From a bacterium (GTDB lineage Bacteria > SZUA-79 > Acidulodesulfobacterales > Acidulodesulfobacteraceae), in the NCBI GenBank assembly GCA_021789605.1, contig JAJYJI010000005.1, positions 1 through 64,000 on the forward strand: a stretch of 64,000 nt of DNA. Reading direction: 5' to 3'. A program made the position numbers and the translations under genes. Positions 53,163-63,604 of the stretch are shown piece by piece. Numbering within the stretch: the stretch's first letter is position 1; the number at the start of each line of letters is the position of its first letter. The notes under the pieces are model-generated. The model did not search any database. It was given only the letters and a program-made list of their open reading frames with translations, and was not told the DNA's origin.

Positions 53163-54095
53163 ATGGCCTTTAATAAAAAAGACCTCATTTCCATTAACGA
53201 ACTTACCGCATCCGATATTCGCTATTTTATAGAAACCGCCAAAGAATTTAAAAAAATATCGTTAAAGGACATTAAAAAAGTTCCGACTCTCAGAGGAAAA
53301 ACAGTCGTAAATATTTTTTACGAACCTTCTACGCGCACGCGGTCGTCCTTCGAAATTGCGCAGAAGCGGCTTAGCGCCGATTCTTTAAGCATAGCCGTTT
53401 CGCAAAGTTCCGTAGTCAAAGGGGAAAGCCTGAAAGATACCATACTGAATCTGGAATCTATGAAGCCGGATGCCTTTGTTATAAGGCATAACGAATCTGG
53501 TGCGGCATATTTTATATCTAAATGCACAAGGGCTTCCGTTTTAAACGCCGGAGACGGGATAAACGAACATCCGACGCAGTGCCTTTTGGATATTATGACG
53601 GTTAAGGAAGAAAAAAATAATATCGGGTCGCTTAAGGTGTCTATTATAGGCGACATATATCATTCTAGAGTAGCAAGGTCGGATATTTACGGTTTTTCTA
53701 AATTAGGAGCCGACGTTTATTTATATGGGCCGCATTCTTTACTGCCAAGGCCGGAGGTTTTGCTTAAGAACGTAAGGATAGCGGAAAGCATGGAGGAAGC
53801 GGTTAAGAATGCCGACGTAATAATAATGTTAAGAATACAAAAAGAAAGGGCGAGCTATTATTTTATACCGTCTATCGAAGAATACAGGAATTTCTTCCAG
53901 TTAACGCCCTCTCTTTTGTCTTTGGCGGCAAAAGGCGTTACGGTTCTTCATCCGGGACCGGTAAACAGAGACGTAGAAATAGCCGGCAGTATAATAGACG
54001 GCAACAGGACGCGTATTTTCAAGCAGGTCGAGAACGGCGTAGCGGTAAGAATGGCCTGCCTTTATATTTTACTCGGCTATCAGAAAAATAATTAA
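53163..54095 (+). CDS. pyrB: Aspartate carbamoyltransferase catalytic subunit
   Basis: This 310-residue enzyme makes carbamoyl-aspartate. The carbamoyl-phosphate loop FYEPSTRTRSSFEIAQKRL is intact, as are the QSSVVKGESLKDT loop, the DGINEHPTQCLLDIMT segment and the VLHPGPVNRDVEI aspartate-binding loop. There is no pyrI. It is followed directly by pyrC, as in many bacteria with a PyrB-PyrC complex. Confidence 0.96.
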   Translation: MAFNKKDLISINELTASDIRYFIETAKEFKKISLKDIKKVPTLRGKTVVNIFYEPSTRTRSSFEIAQKRLSADSLSIAVSQSSVVKGESLKDTILNLESMKPDAFVIRHNESGAAYFISKCTRASVLNAGDGINEHPTQCLLDIMTVKEEKNNIGSLKVSIIGDIYHSRVARSDIYGFSKLGADVYLYGPHSLLPRPEVLLKNVRIAESMEEAVKNADVIIMLRIQKERASYYFIPSIEEYRNFFQLTPSLLSLAAKGVTVLHPGPVNRDVEIAGSIIDGNRTRIFKQVENGVAVRMACLYILLGYQKNN

Positions 54096-54129
54096 ATTAA
54101 ATTTATAAATATAAAATAATTATTCCATA

Positions 54130-55410
54130 ATGCAAAAGCTTCTTATAAAAAACGGCATAGCCGTCGACCCCCTTACGAAAACTAAAGTAAGAAGGGATAT
54201 TTACGCTGAAGGCGGAATAATAAAAGATATGCCTTCCGGACAAAAAATTAACGGCGCGAAAATTTTAGACGCCCAAGGTTCCGCGGTTTTTCCGGGTTTA
54301 ATAGATATGCACGTTCATTTAAGGGAACCCGGATTCGAATATAAAGAAACCCTAAAATCCGGAATGAACGCGGCTGTCGCCGGCGGTTTTACTTCCGTCT
54401 GCTGTATGCCGAATACCAATCCCGTAAACGATTCCAAGACCGTAACAAGATTTTTGCTCGATAAAGCAAAAAGCCTCGAACTGATAAATCTATTCCCGAT
54501 AGGCGCTATATCCAAAGGACTTCAGGGCTCGTCCCTTTCAAACATCGGGGAATTAAAAGAATCCGGCGCAGTCGCCTTGAGCGACGACGGTAATCCGGTG
54601 GAAGACTCCGCGCTTATGGGAAGGGCGCTTTTATATGCCCGCACTTTTAATTTGCCGGTAATTTCGCACAGCGAAGATATTAAACTGCGGGGCAAAGGGT
54701 CGGTTAACGAGGGGATTATGTCGGAGCATCTCGGAGTAGTCGGAATACCTAGCGTTGCCGAAGAAATCGGCGTTTCGAGAGACGTTATGCTTGCAGGATA
54801 TTACGGCGTAAAAGTCCATATCGCCCATGTTTCTACAAGCGGTTCGGTCGATATAATAAGAACGGCAAAAGCGGCCGGTATAAATATTACATGCGAAACA
54901 TGTCCGCACTATTTTTCGCTTACCGAAGACGCCCTGCTTAATTATAATACCTATGCAAAAATGAACCCCCCCTTAAGGACGGGTAAAGACGTCGCGGCCA
55001 TAATCGAAGGGTTAGCCGACGGGACAATCGACGCAATAGCTTCCGACCACGCCCCTCACAGCGAAGACGAAAAGAATACGACCTTAGACGCGGCGCCGTT
55101 CGGAATTATAGGACTTCAGACCTCGCTCCCTTTAACTTTAAGGCTTTATTACCTGAAAAAAATATCGCTTTTGGACATAGCCGGACTTATGTCTCTTAAT
55201 CCCGCAAAAATTTTAAATCTGGGGAAAAGAGGCTCTTTGCAAAATGGATTTACAGCCGATATTACAGTAATAGACCTTAAAAAAGAGTGGATATTTACGG
55301 AAAATAAAATTAAATCATTAAGCAAAAATTCGCCGTTTATAGGGGAAAAATTCAAAGGAATCGCCACGCATGTCGCCTTAGGCGGAAATTTAATAGAAGC
55401 AAATCCATAA
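54130..55410 (+). CDS. pyrC: Dihydroorotase
   Basis: This 426-residue cyclic amidohydrolase shows the zinc motif IDMHVHLREPG, HSED in VISHSEDIKL, HIAHVSTSGS, CETCPHYF, and the catalytic Asp in ASDHAPHSEDEK. It is the class I type. It closes the dihydroorotate ring in pyrimidine synthesis. It sits between pyrB and carA, 34 and 31 bases away. Confidence 0.96.
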   Translation: MQKLLIKNGIAVDPLTKTKVRRDIYAEGGIIKDMPSGQKINGAKILDAQGSAVFPGLIDMHVHLREPGFEYKETLKSGMNAAVAGGFTSVCCMPNTNPVNDSKTVTRFLLDKAKSLELINLFPIGAISKGLQGSSLSNIGELKESGAVALSDDGNPVEDSALMGRALLYARTFNLPVISHSEDIKLRGKGSVNEGIMSEHLGVVGIPSVAEEIGVSRDVMLAGYYGVKVHIAHVSTSGSVDIIRTAKAAGINITCETCPHYFSLTEDALLNYNTYAKMNPPLRTGKDVAAIIEGLADGTIDAIASDHAPHSEDEKNTTLDAAPFGIIGLQTSLPLTLRLYYLKKISLLDIAGLMSLNPAKILNLGKRGSLQNGFTADITVIDLKKEWIFTENKIKSLSKNSPFIGEKFKGIATHVALGGNLIEANP

Positions 55411-55441
55411 TTTAATCAAACAATATAAATATTATAAGGAC

Positions 55442-56554
55442 ATGGCGGGTTCAAAAAAAGAAAAAGCCGTATTAATGCTGGATGACGGCAGCTATTACGA
55501 AGGATTTTACGAAGGGCGGACAATAGAATCCGGCGGCGAAGCAGTATTTAATACGGCAATGAACGGATATCAGGAATTGATTACCGACCCGTCTTACGAC
55601 GGACAGGTAGTCGTAATGACGTATCCTATGATAGGCAACTACGGAATAAACGATTTGGATTTCGAATCCCAAAACGTATGGGTCTCGGGTCTTATCGTAA
55701 AAAACTACGCCGAAAAATTTTCGCATCACAGCGCTTCAAAAAGCCTCGCGGAGTTTGTCAACGCTTTCGGACGCCCTTTGATATCCGGCATAGACACGAG
55801 GCACGTAACTATTTTACTAAGAGACGGGGGGCAGTTAAACGCATATATCGCCCCGAAAGAAGCCGGAATTGCCCACATAAGGAAAAAATTAGATTTATTG
55901 CCCAAAATGGAGGGACTAAATTTGGTTCCAAACGTTTCGACCGCTCTCCCTTACGAAAAGAAAGTCGAATCCCCTGAGTTCAGGGTAACGGTGATAGATT
56001 ACGGCGTAAAATTAAACACCCTTAGATGTTTGAACGGGCTTAAAGCCGACGTTGCCGTGGCGCCCCATAATTTTTCTAAACGGGAAATAATGAATACCGA
56101 ACCCGACGGAATTCTTTTATCCAACGGTCCCGGCGACCCGAAAACCATGGCGGAAGAAATAGAAACATTAAAAAGCCTGCTTGGCGAAAGGCCGGTTTTC
56201 GGCATTTGCCTGGGACATCAACTGCTTTCTTTGGCTCTCGGTTTCGATACTTATAAGCTGAAATTCGGACATCACGGAATAAATCAGCCCGTAAAAAATA
56301 TTTGCACGGGAGAAATAGAGATTACGTCTCAAAATCACGGTTTTTGCGTCGATATGCTTAAGGCGGGCGCGGATAACGCAAAAAATACAAGGCTTACGCA
56401 TATCAATCTTAACGATAATACCGTCGAAGGCATTAAAAACGATGAGCTTAAAGCTTTTTCGGTTCAATATCATCCCGAAAGTTCTCCGGGACCCAGGGAT
56501 TCGAGATATCTTTTTGCGGAATTTAAAGATTTGTGTTTAAATAATAAAAAATGA
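55442..56554 (+). CDS. carA: Carbamoyl-phosphate synthase small subunit
   Basis: This 370-residue glutaminase subunit has an N-terminal domain with FNTAMNGYQELITDPSYDGQVV and a class I amidotransferase domain: the Cys nucleophile in VFGICLGHQLLSLALG, and the His-Glu pair in SVQYHPESSPGPRDS. It passes ammonia to CarB. The stop overlaps the next gene's ATG (ATGA). Confidence 0.96.
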   Translation: MAGSKKEKAVLMLDDGSYYEGFYEGRTIESGGEAVFNTAMNGYQELITDPSYDGQVVVMTYPMIGNYGINDLDFESQNVWVSGLIVKNYAEKFSHHSASKSLAEFVNAFGRPLISGIDTRHVTILLRDGGQLNAYIAPKEAGIAHIRKKLDLLPKMEGLNLVPNVSTALPYEKKVESPEFRVTVIDYGVKLNTLRCLNGLKADVAVAPHNFSKREIMNTEPDGILLSNGPGDPKTMAEEIETLKSLLGERPVFGICLGHQLLSLALGFDTYKLKFGHHGINQPVKNICTGEIEITSQNHGFCVDMLKAGADNAKNTRLTHINLNDNTVEGIKNDELKAFSVQYHPESSPGPRDSRYLFAEFKDLCLNNKK

Positions 56555-57504
56555 AATCGAAGCCTGTTCCGTCCTATCTGACTATTTCAAATAGCGAATT
56601 TATAGCAAAAATAGACGGGCTTTACGAATTGTCGGAAAATTGCGGACTTTGCCCCCGCAAATGCGGGGCTAAAAGGTTAAAAGGCGAAAAAGGCCTGTGC
56701 GGTGCGGCGGACAAATTAAAGATAGCAAGCATAAACCTGCATTTCGGGGAAGAACCCCCGATATCCGGCAAAACCGGTTCCGGAACCGTATTTTTTAGCG
56801 GCTGTTCTTTAAAATGCAAATTTTGCCAGAACTATCCTATAAGCAGGTTTTGCGTCGGAAATATTTACGATGCTTCCGAGCTTGCCGGCGGAATGATTAA
56901 ACTGCAGGAAAAAGGCGCCTGCAATATTAATCTGGTATCGTCCGCGCATTATATGCCTTTTGTGGCGGAAGCGATTTATTTGGCAAAAGAGCAGGGATTA
57001 AAAATTCCAATAGTATATAATAGTTCCGGCTATGAAGAAGAAAAACTGCTCGCTTTTTTGGACAAAATTATAGACATATATCTTCCGGATATAAAATATT
57101 CCGACGATAGATATGCCTTAAAATATTCAGGGGCGCCCGATTACGTCGGCGTCAACAGAAAAGCGTTAAAAGTTATGTACGGGCAGGTGGGAGAACTTAT
57201 CGTGGATAAAAACGGGAAAGCCGTCCGCGGCCTTTTGATAAGGCATCTTGTATTGCCGGAAGGCATAAGCGGCTCTGCGGATTCTTTCGAGTATATAGGA
57301 CGCGCTCTCGGCGATAACGTGCCCATAAGCCTTATGAACCAGTATTTTCCGGCGTATAAAGCCGCGTATGATTCTAAAATCAACAGAAAAATTACCGATG
57401 ACGAATATTTAGACGCCGTAAAGGAAATAATCCGTATGAATTTAACGGGGTTTTTTCAGCGCAGCGATAATTTAGACATAGACAATATGTACGGTTTAAT
57501 TTAA
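56551..57504 (+). CDS. Radical SAM protein (PflX/COG1313-like)
   Basis: This 317-residue protein has the radical SAM cluster motif C-x3-C-x2-C in FFSGCSLKCKFCQNYPISR (about 89-107). An upstream Cys set (CGLCPRKCGAKR and GLCGAAD, about 33-58) is typical of the uncharacterised PflX/AmmeMemoRadiSam-related family. Further motifs: GACNINLVSSAHYMP, IYLPDIKYSDD, LPEGI and MNQYFPAYKA. It overlaps carA by 4 bases and precedes carB by 29 bases, so it is inside the pyrimidine operon. Its substrate is not known; a role in making a glycyl radical or in modifying a protein is only family inference. Confidence 0.87.
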   Translation: MKSKPVPSYLTISNSEFIAKIDGLYELSENCGLCPRKCGAKRLKGEKGLCGAADKLKIASINLHFGEEPPISGKTGSGTVFFSGCSLKCKFCQNYPISRFCVGNIYDASELAGGMIKLQEKGACNINLVSSAHYMPFVAEAIYLAKEQGLKIPIVYNSSGYEEEKLLAFLDKIIDIYLPDIKYSDDRYALKYSGAPDYVGVNRKALKVMYGQVGELIVDKNGKAVRGLLIRHLVLPEGISGSADSFEYIGRALGDNVPISLMNQYFPAYKAAYDSKINRKITDDEYLDAVKEIIRMNLTGFFQRSDNLDIDNMYGLI

Positions 57505-57533
57505 TAAACATTAATATATAAAAAAATAAATAT

Positions 57534-60500
57534 ATGCCTAAAAGGACCGATATTAAAAAAATCTTAATAATAGGTTCCGGCCCTATAATTATCGGACAGG
57601 CCGCGGAATTCGATTATTCCGGCACTCAGGGGGCAAAAGCGTTAGCCGAGGAAGGCTATGAAGTCGTCCTCGTAAATTCCAATCCGGCTACGATAATGAC
57701 CGACCCGGATTATGCCTATAAAACATACGTAGAGCCGCTTACCAAGGATTTTCTCGCCAAAATTATAGAAAAAGAAAAACCTGACAGCATAATTCCCACT
57801 TTAGGCGGGCAGACCGCGCTTAACATAACGCTGGAACTTTACGACGCAGGAGTTATACAAAAATACGGCATAAACGTTCTGGGCGCAAACATAGATGCGA
57901 TAAAAAAAGCCGAAGACAGGGAATATTTTAAAAAAAGCATGGAAAAGATAGGAGTTCCGGTCCTGCAGGGCGGTTTTGCGACCAATATGAACGAAGCGTA
58001 CGAGGTTCAAAAGAGCATAGGTTTCCCGGTAATAGTAAGGCCTTCCTTTACTCTCGGCGGAACCGGCGGAGGCATAGCCTACAATATCTTTGAATTTGGG
58101 GAAATCGCCTTAAGCGGTATAAACGCAAGCCCCATTTCGGAAATATTAATAGAAAAGTCGGCTATCGGCTTTAAAGAAGTGGAACTTGAGGTCATGACGG
58201 ATAAAAACAAAAATACAATTATAATATGCTCCATAGAAAATTTCGACCCTATGGGGATACACACCGGAGATTCCATTACTATTGCCCCGGTGCAGACCCT
58301 TACGGATAAAGACTTGCAGAAACTTCGCGATTATTCGATAAAAATAATGGGCGAGATAGGGGTAGAAACGGGCGGGTCAAATATTCAATTCGCTCTAGAC
58401 CCATGCTCCGACGCGGCATATGTTATAGAGATGAATCCAAGAGTTTCGAGAAGCTCCAGTTTAGCGTCGAAGGCGACCGGTTTCGCCATAGCAAAAATTG
58501 CGGCTAAGCTTGCGGTCGGTTATACTTTGGATGAAATTACCAACGATATTACCAAAAAAACGCTTGCATGTTTCGAGCCTTCCATAGATTACGTAGTTAC
58601 TAAAATACCGAGGTTTACGTTTGAAAAATTTCCTCAGACTGACAATACCCTTACGACACATATGAAGTCGGTCGGCGAAGTAATGGCGATAGGCAGAACG
58701 TTTTGCGAGTCGGTTCAAAAAGCGGCGAGGTCTTTAGAAGACGGTTATTACGGAATAGAATCGCTTTACGGATTAGATTTATCCTACGGCGTTTGCGGCA
58801 TCCCGGAAAAGAAGCACGATTTCGAGATAATAAAAGAAGAAATAAAGTCTTTAATAAAAAATAACGATTACAGGAGGCTTTTATTAATAACCGACGCTTT
58901 AAGGATAAATTTTACGCCATGCGAAATCAATGAGTTTTCCAAGATAGATATATGGTTCCTTGAACAAATCAAACTTATAACAGACCATGAAAAAAAATTA
59001 TTTTTCGCCGAAAATCCGGCTGAAGACGCAGAGCTTATAAAGCTGTCGAAGGAAATGGGCTTTTCGAACAGAATTATAGCAAAAATAATAACCAGAAAAA
59101 AAAACGGGGAACATATTTCGCCGGAAGAATATTTTAGAAAAGACCCGGATACGCTGTCTTTAATAGAAAAAACGGAAAAAGCCATAGAAGAAACATGCAA
59201 AAAAAATATTATTTCGAGAGTCTATAAAAAAGTCGATACCTGCGCCGCGGAATTTGAAGCGGCTACGCCCTACATGTATTCGTCTTACGATAAATTTAAC
59301 GAAATAGAACCGGTTGAAGACAAAAAAGTGATTATACTTGGAAGCGGACCAAACAGGATAGGGCAGGGAATAGAATTCGACTACTGCTGCGTCCACTGTT
59401 CCTTCGCTTTAAAAGAAAATAATTATTCGTCCATTATGATTAACTGCAATCCCGAAACCGTTTCCACGGACTACGATACGTCCTCGAGGCTTTATTTCGA
59501 GCCTTTGACTTTCGAAGACGCGTCGGCGGTATGCGAGGCGGAAGGAAATCCTCCCGTAATACTGCAATTCGGGGGACAAACGCCGCTTAAACTTGCTAAA
59601 AAATTCGATTCTAAAGGTATCAGAATACTGGGCACCCCATTTAAATATATCGACATAGCGGAAGACAGGGAAAAGTTTAAAAATATTATAGAAAAGCTCA
59701 ATCTTTTACAGCCGGAAAGTTCTATGGCGTTTAACGACGAAGAAATTTACGAAAAAGCAGGCGCCATAGGGTTCCCGGTATTATTGAGGCCTTCTTACGT
59801 TCTCGGCGGAAGGGCTATGGAGATAATTTACAACGAAAGCGGTTTGCTTTCATACATTAAAAAGATACTTAAACAGGATATTTCCTTCCCTATACTTATA
59901 GACAAATTCCTCGAAGACGCGATAGAGGTCGATGCCGATGCATTAAGCGACGGCGAATCCGTATACATTGCCGGAATAATGGAGCATATAGAAGAAGCGG
60001 GAGTCCATTCCGGCGACAGCGCCTGTTCTTTGCCGGCGTTTTCTTTGGCGGAAGGCGCGGTGGAAAAAATAAAAGATATCACGGAGATAATATGCCGCGA
60101 ATTTCATGTCAAAGGGCTTATCAATATTCAGTACGCCGTAAAAAACAATGAAATCTACATAATAGAAGTTAATCCCAGGGCGTCTAGAACCGTTCCCTTT
60201 GTAAGCAAAGCCACTGGAGTTCCCGTCGCAAAACTCGCGACCAAGGTTCTACTCGGAGAAAAAATCGGAGCTTTCGGGCTCGGAAGGTCTTTTAGCATTA
60301 ATTATTTTTGCGTTAAAGAAGCGGTATTTCCATTTTCTAAATTTTCCAACGTCGACCCTATGCTTGGACCGGAAATGAGGTCGACCGGGGAAGTAATGGG
60401 AATAGACGTAAATTTCGGCATGGCTTACGCAAAATCACAGATTGCCGCCGGACAAAATCTTCCGCTATCCGGGAACGTGCTTATAAGCGTAAAAGACGAG

Positions 60501-60878
60501 GATAAAAAACATCTGAACGGCTTATGCAAGTCATTGACGGATATGGGCTTAAACATAGTTGCGACTAAAGGAACCTCGGAATATTTAAACGGAATCGGCA
60601 TTAAAAATAAAAAAATAAATAAATATAAAGAAGGAAGGCCGCATATAATAGACGCGCTAAAGAACAAAGAAATTTCCATGATTTTCAATACGCCGAGGGG
60701 AATGAAATCCCTTGAAGATTCTTATGCGATAAGAAGAAGCGCCATAGAATTTTCCCTGCCCTATTTTACCACCATAAGGGGCGCGACCGCCGCATGCATG
60801 GCGATAAGGGCGCTTAAGGAAAATAATTTGTCGGTAAACGCGTTGCAGGATTATTATAAAAACATATATAAAACATAA
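57534..60878 (+). CDS. carB: Carbamoyl-phosphate synthase large subunit
   Basis: This 1114-residue enzyme combines bicarbonate, ammonia and two ATP into carbamoyl phosphate. The two homologous ATP-grasp halves are visible: first half with [33 protein letters not shown] and [24 protein letters not shown]; second half with [33 protein letters not shown] and [24 protein letters not shown]-terminal MGS-like regulatory domain (about 960-1114) follows. Length is normal. It completes the pyrR-B-C-carA-carB gene set. Confidence 0.97.
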   Translation: MPKRTDIKKILIIGSGPIIIGQAAEFDYSGTQGAKALAEEGYEVVLVNSNPATIMTDPDYAYKTYVEPLTKDFLAKIIEKEKPDSIIPTLGGQTALNITLELYDAGVIQKYGINVLGANIDAIKKAEDREYFKKSMEKIGVPVLQGGFATNMNEAYEVQKSIGFPVIVRPSFTLGGTGGGIAYNIFEFGEIALSGINASPISEILIEKSAIGFKEVELEVMTDKNKNTIIICSIENFDPMGIHTGDSITIAPVQTLTDKDLQKLRDYSIKIMGEIGVETGGSNIQFALDPCSDAAYVIEMNPRVSRSSSLASKATGFAIAKIAAKLAVGYTLDEITNDITKKTLACFEPSIDYVVTKIPRFTFEKFPQTDNTLTTHMKSVGEVMAIGRTFCESVQKAARSLEDGYYGIESLYGLDLSYGVCGIPEKKHDFEIIKEEIKSLIKNNDYRRLLLITDALRINFTPCEINEFSKIDIWFLEQIKLITDHEKKLFFAENPAEDAELIKLSKEMGFSNRIIAKIITRKKNGEHISPEEYFRKDPDTLSLIEKTEKAIEETCKKNIISRVYKKVDTCAAEFEAATPYMYSSYDKFNEIEPVEDKKVIILGSGPNRIGQGIEFDYCCVHCSFALKENNYSSIMINCNPETVSTDYDTSSRLYFEPLTFEDASAVCEAEGNPPVILQFGGQTPLKLAKKFDSKGIRILGTPFKYIDIAEDREKFKNIIEKLNLLQPESSMAFNDEEIYEKAGAIGFPVLLRPSYVLGGRAMEIIYNESGLLSYIKKILKQDISFPILIDKFLEDAIEVDADALSDGESVYIAGIMEHIEEAGVHSGDSACSLPAFSLAEGAVEKIKDITEIICREFHVKGLINIQYAVKNNEIYIIEVNPRASRTVPFVSKATGVPVAKLATKVLLGEKIGAFGLGRSFSINYFCVKEAVFPFSKFSNVDPMLGPEMRSTGEVMGIDVNFGMAYAKSQIAAGQNLPLSGNVLISVKDEDKKHLNGLCKSLTDMGLNIVATKGTSEYLNGIGIKNKKINKYKEGRPHIIDALKNKEISMIFNTPRGMKSLEDSYAIRRSAIEFSLPYFTTIRGATAACMAIRALKENNLSVNALQDYYKNIYKT

Positions 60879-60929
60879 TTGTTAATTATAATATTACGGG
60901 ATTAACAAAGATTTACGGAGGTAATTATA

Positions 60930-61415
60930 TTGGCGGATAACGAAAAAGCTTTTTATATAACGAAAGAAGGCTACGAAAATTTAGTCAAAGAGTTAAAGCG
61001 GTTAAAGTCGGTCGATAGGCCGGCAAACATTAAGGCGATAGAAGAAGCAATCGCGCACGGGGATTTATCAGAAAATGCCGAATATCATTCAGCGAAAGAA
61101 AAACAAAGTTTTTTGCAGGGCAAAATAATAGAACTGGAAGATAAAATAGCCCGCGCACAGGTAATAGACGTTTCTAAAATCTGCGAAGAAAAGGTCGTAT
61201 TCGGCGCAAAAGTAAAACTTTTAGATTTAATTGCCGACAGGGAAGTTTCCTATCAGATAGTCGGAGATACCGAGTCCGATATAAAAGCAGGAAAAATATC
61301 GATAGGCTCTCCCATAGCCAAAGCTCTTATAGGCAAGAGCGCCGGAGACGAAGTGTCCATAAAGGTTCCTAACGGCGTCAAAGAGTTTGAGATTCTTGAC
61401 ATAAGGTATGCTTAG
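60930..61415 (+). CDS. greA: Transcription elongation factor GreA
   Basis: This 161-residue factor has an N-terminal antiparallel coiled coil (EGYENLVKELKRLKSVDRPANIKAIEEAIAHGDLSENAEYHSAKEKQ) with the acidic tip D-x-S-E, and a C-terminal FKBP-like domain (SPIAKALIGKSAGDEVSIKVPNG). It rescues backtracked RNA polymerase. The start is TTG with SD GGAGGT 8 bases ahead. It follows carB by 51 bases, an order seen in many Deltaproteobacteria-like genomes. Confidence 0.95.
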   Translation: MADNEKAFYITKEGYENLVKELKRLKSVDRPANIKAIEEAIAHGDLSENAEYHSAKEKQSFLQGKIIELEDKIARAQVIDVSKICEEKVVFGAKVKLLDLIADREVSYQIVGDTESDIKAGKISIGSPIAKALIGKSAGDEVSIKVPNGVKEFEILDIRYA

Positions 61416-61485
61416 ATAGTATAATAAACTTAGATATGCGCATGTTTAGAAGAGCGCGCCAAATTCATTAAATCGGAGGATTGTC

Positions 61486-61716
61486 ATGGCTTTAGATAAA
61501 GCTCAGGTGTCAAAGGTTATAGATGAAATAAGGCCTTCGCTGCAATATGACGGAGGAGACGTAGAATTGGTCGATATTCTTGAGGACGGAACCGTTAACG
61601 TAAGGCTTAAAGGAGCCTGCGCCCACTGCATGGGTTCCATAATGACTCTTAAAGGCGGTATAGAACGCCTGCTTAAAGAGCGCATACCCGGAGTCAAAGA
61701 GGTTAAGGCGGTTTAA
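61486..61716 (+). CDS. NifU-like C-terminal domain protein (Fe-S scaffold)
   Basis: This 76-residue stand-alone NifU-C domain has the paired cysteines GACAHCMGSIMTLKGGIERLLKERIPGVKEV and the start LDKAQVSKVIDEIRPSLQYDGGDVELV. Proteins of this type (NfuA/NifU-C) carry and pass on Fe-S clusters. It has a good SD (CGGAGG). It lies 12 bases upstream of the PilB/GspE gene. Confidence 0.93.
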   Translation: MALDKAQVSKVIDEIRPSLQYDGGDVELVDILEDGTVNVRLKGACAHCMGSIMTLKGGIERLLKERIPGVKEVKAV

Positions 61717-61728
61717 AGGAGTCGGGAA

Positions 61729-63594
61729 ATGGACAGCGAAGAAGTTAATCTGCCTGAACCCAACAAGGTTCAGGCAGGAAGGCTGGGAGATTATTTAATA
61801 AGAAAGGGCATCGCGACAGCGCAGGATGTTTCCAACGCTTTGCTTACCCAGGAACGGATAAGGACGGGAATAGCCAAAGGGGAGAAACTGCGTGATTTAA
61901 AGCTCGGCGAAATTCTTTTAAGAAATAACATTATAACCGTAGAAGAGCTTGAAGAGGCCTTTGCGGAACAAGGGCATTCCGGCGGCAGCATAAGCACCAA
62001 TTTAACAAAATTAGGCTATGTGAGCGGCAACGAAATCGACTCGCTATTATCGTACGAATCCGAAATACCCGTCGTTAATCTGCTCAAAGAGGATATTCCG
62101 GAAAACATCATAAAACTTATCCCTTCCGAATTAGCCATAAAATACAAAATAATTCCGTTAAAACAATTCAAAGGAACCCTCTATTTAGCAATATCTGAAC
62201 ATTCAAAAATAGACGCGCTTGACGATATAAAATTCCTAACCGGATTAAACGTAGAGATAATCGTTGTTTCCGATAACGAAATCGCATCCGCGCTATCCAA
62301 ATATTATTATTATAACGCGCTTAATATTCTTGCCGAAAATAAGGAATACATAAATTCCATATCTTCCGAGGATTTTAAGGAAGAAATAAACGTTTCCGAA
62401 CTTGAAAGTTCGTCCTCCGAAGAGCCCATTATAAAATTCGTCAATAAGGTTCTTTTAGACGGCGTTAAAATGAGCGCAAGCGATATCCACATAGAGCCCT
62501 ACGAATCCATAGTCAGGATAAGATACCGCATGGACGGAAAATTAATAGAACAGATGAAAATACCGGCACAGCTTAAGAGCCGTGTAATTTCCAGATTAAA
62601 AATAATGTCGCAGCTTGACATCGCCGATAAAAGGTCTGCCCAGGACGGCCGCATAAAAGCAAAAATGGAAGGCAAAGATATAGATATGAGGGTATCGAGC
62701 CTTCCGACCCTTTTCGGAGAAAAAATAGTCATAAGAATATTGGATAAATCCAATCTTCAGCTCGATATGCGAAAACTGGGATTCTCCGAAGAACAGATGC
62801 AGGATTTTAATACAGCCATTCACAGTCCGTACGGCATGATTCTGGTTACCGGCCCTACCGGCTCCGGAAAAACCACGACCCTTTACAGCGCGTTATCGGA
62901 GCTCAACAAGCCGGACGTAAATATTTCCACGGCCGAAGACCCGGTAGAATACAATATTCAAGGCATAAACCAGGTGCACGTCGGCGAAGGAAACAATCTT
63001 ACTTTTGCTTCCGCGCTAAGGTCTTTTTTAAGGCAGGACCCGGACATAATAATGGTCGGCGAAATAAGAGACCTCGAAACGGCGGAAATTGCCATAAAGG
63101 CGGCTCTTACGGGGCATCTGGTCCTTTCGACCATCCATACCAACAATGCCGCATCGACTATATCGAGGCTTATAAATATGGATGTAGAGCCGTTTCTCGT
63201 CGCTTCCAGTTTAAACCTTATAATCGCCCAGAGGCTCGTCAGGAAATTATGCAACGAATGCAAGGAGCCTTATTACGAGGATGAAAATGTCTTAACGGGG
63301 CTTGGTTTTACGAAAAAAGAAATTTCCGGAATACGCTTTTATAAAGAAAAAGGATGTTCCGCCTGCAACAAAACCGGCTATAAAGGCAGAATCGCGATAT
63401 ACGAAGTGCTGAACATAAGCGACGACGTTAAAAGCAAAATTTACGAAAACGCCAGCGAGTTTGAGATACAGGCCGCGGCCGTCAAAAACGGAATGAAGAC
63501 GCTAAAGGAATCGGCAAAGGAAATATTTTTAAACGGCATTACTTCCCTAAAGGAAATTATGCAGTACGTAAATACCATTAAAGGCAGATATTAA
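61729..63594 (+). CDS. pilB: PilB/GspE-family assembly ATPase
   Basis: This 621-residue type IV pilus/type II secretion ATPase has an N-terminal MshEN-type domain (about 15-180: RLGDYLIRKGI...LKLGEILLRNNIITVEELEEA), a linker, and the hexameric ATPase core: Walker A GPTGSGKTTTLYSAL at about 375, Asp box FLRQDPDIIMVGEIRDLETAEIA, His box LSTIHTNNAASTISRL. A C4 zinc module is CNECKEPY and CSACNKTGYKGR. MshEN domains can bind c-di-GMP, so the HD-GYP and PilZ genes in this window are relevant. It may power pilus extension or secretion; no pilin genes are in the window. Confidence 0.93.
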   Translation: MDSEEVNLPEPNKVQAGRLGDYLIRKGIATAQDVSNALLTQERIRTGIAKGEKLRDLKLGEILLRNNIITVEELEEAFAEQGHSGGSISTNLTKLGYVSGNEIDSLLSYESEIPVVNLLKEDIPENIIKLIPSELAIKYKIIPLKQFKGTLYLAISEHSKIDALDDIKFLTGLNVEIIVVSDNEIASALSKYYYYNALNILAENKEYINSISSEDFKEEINVSELESSSSEEPIIKFVNKVLLDGVKMSASDIHIEPYESIVRIRYRMDGKLIEQMKIPAQLKSRVISRLKIMSQLDIADKRSAQDGRIKAKMEGKDIDMRVSSLPTLFGEKIVIRILDKSNLQLDMRKLGFSEEQMQDFNTAIHSPYGMILVTGPTGSGKTTTLYSALSELNKPDVNISTAEDPVEYNIQGINQVHVGEGNNLTFASALRSFLRQDPDIIMVGEIRDLETAEIAIKAALTGHLVLSTIHTNNAASTISRLINMDVEPFLVASSLNLIIAQRLVRKLCNECKEPYYEDENVLTGLGFTKKEISGIRFYKEKGCSACNKTGYKGRIAIYEVLNISDDVKSKIYENASEFEIQAAAVKNGMKTLKESAKEIFLNGITSLKEIMQYVNTIKGRY

Positions 63595-63604
63595 TTTGCG
63601 TCGG

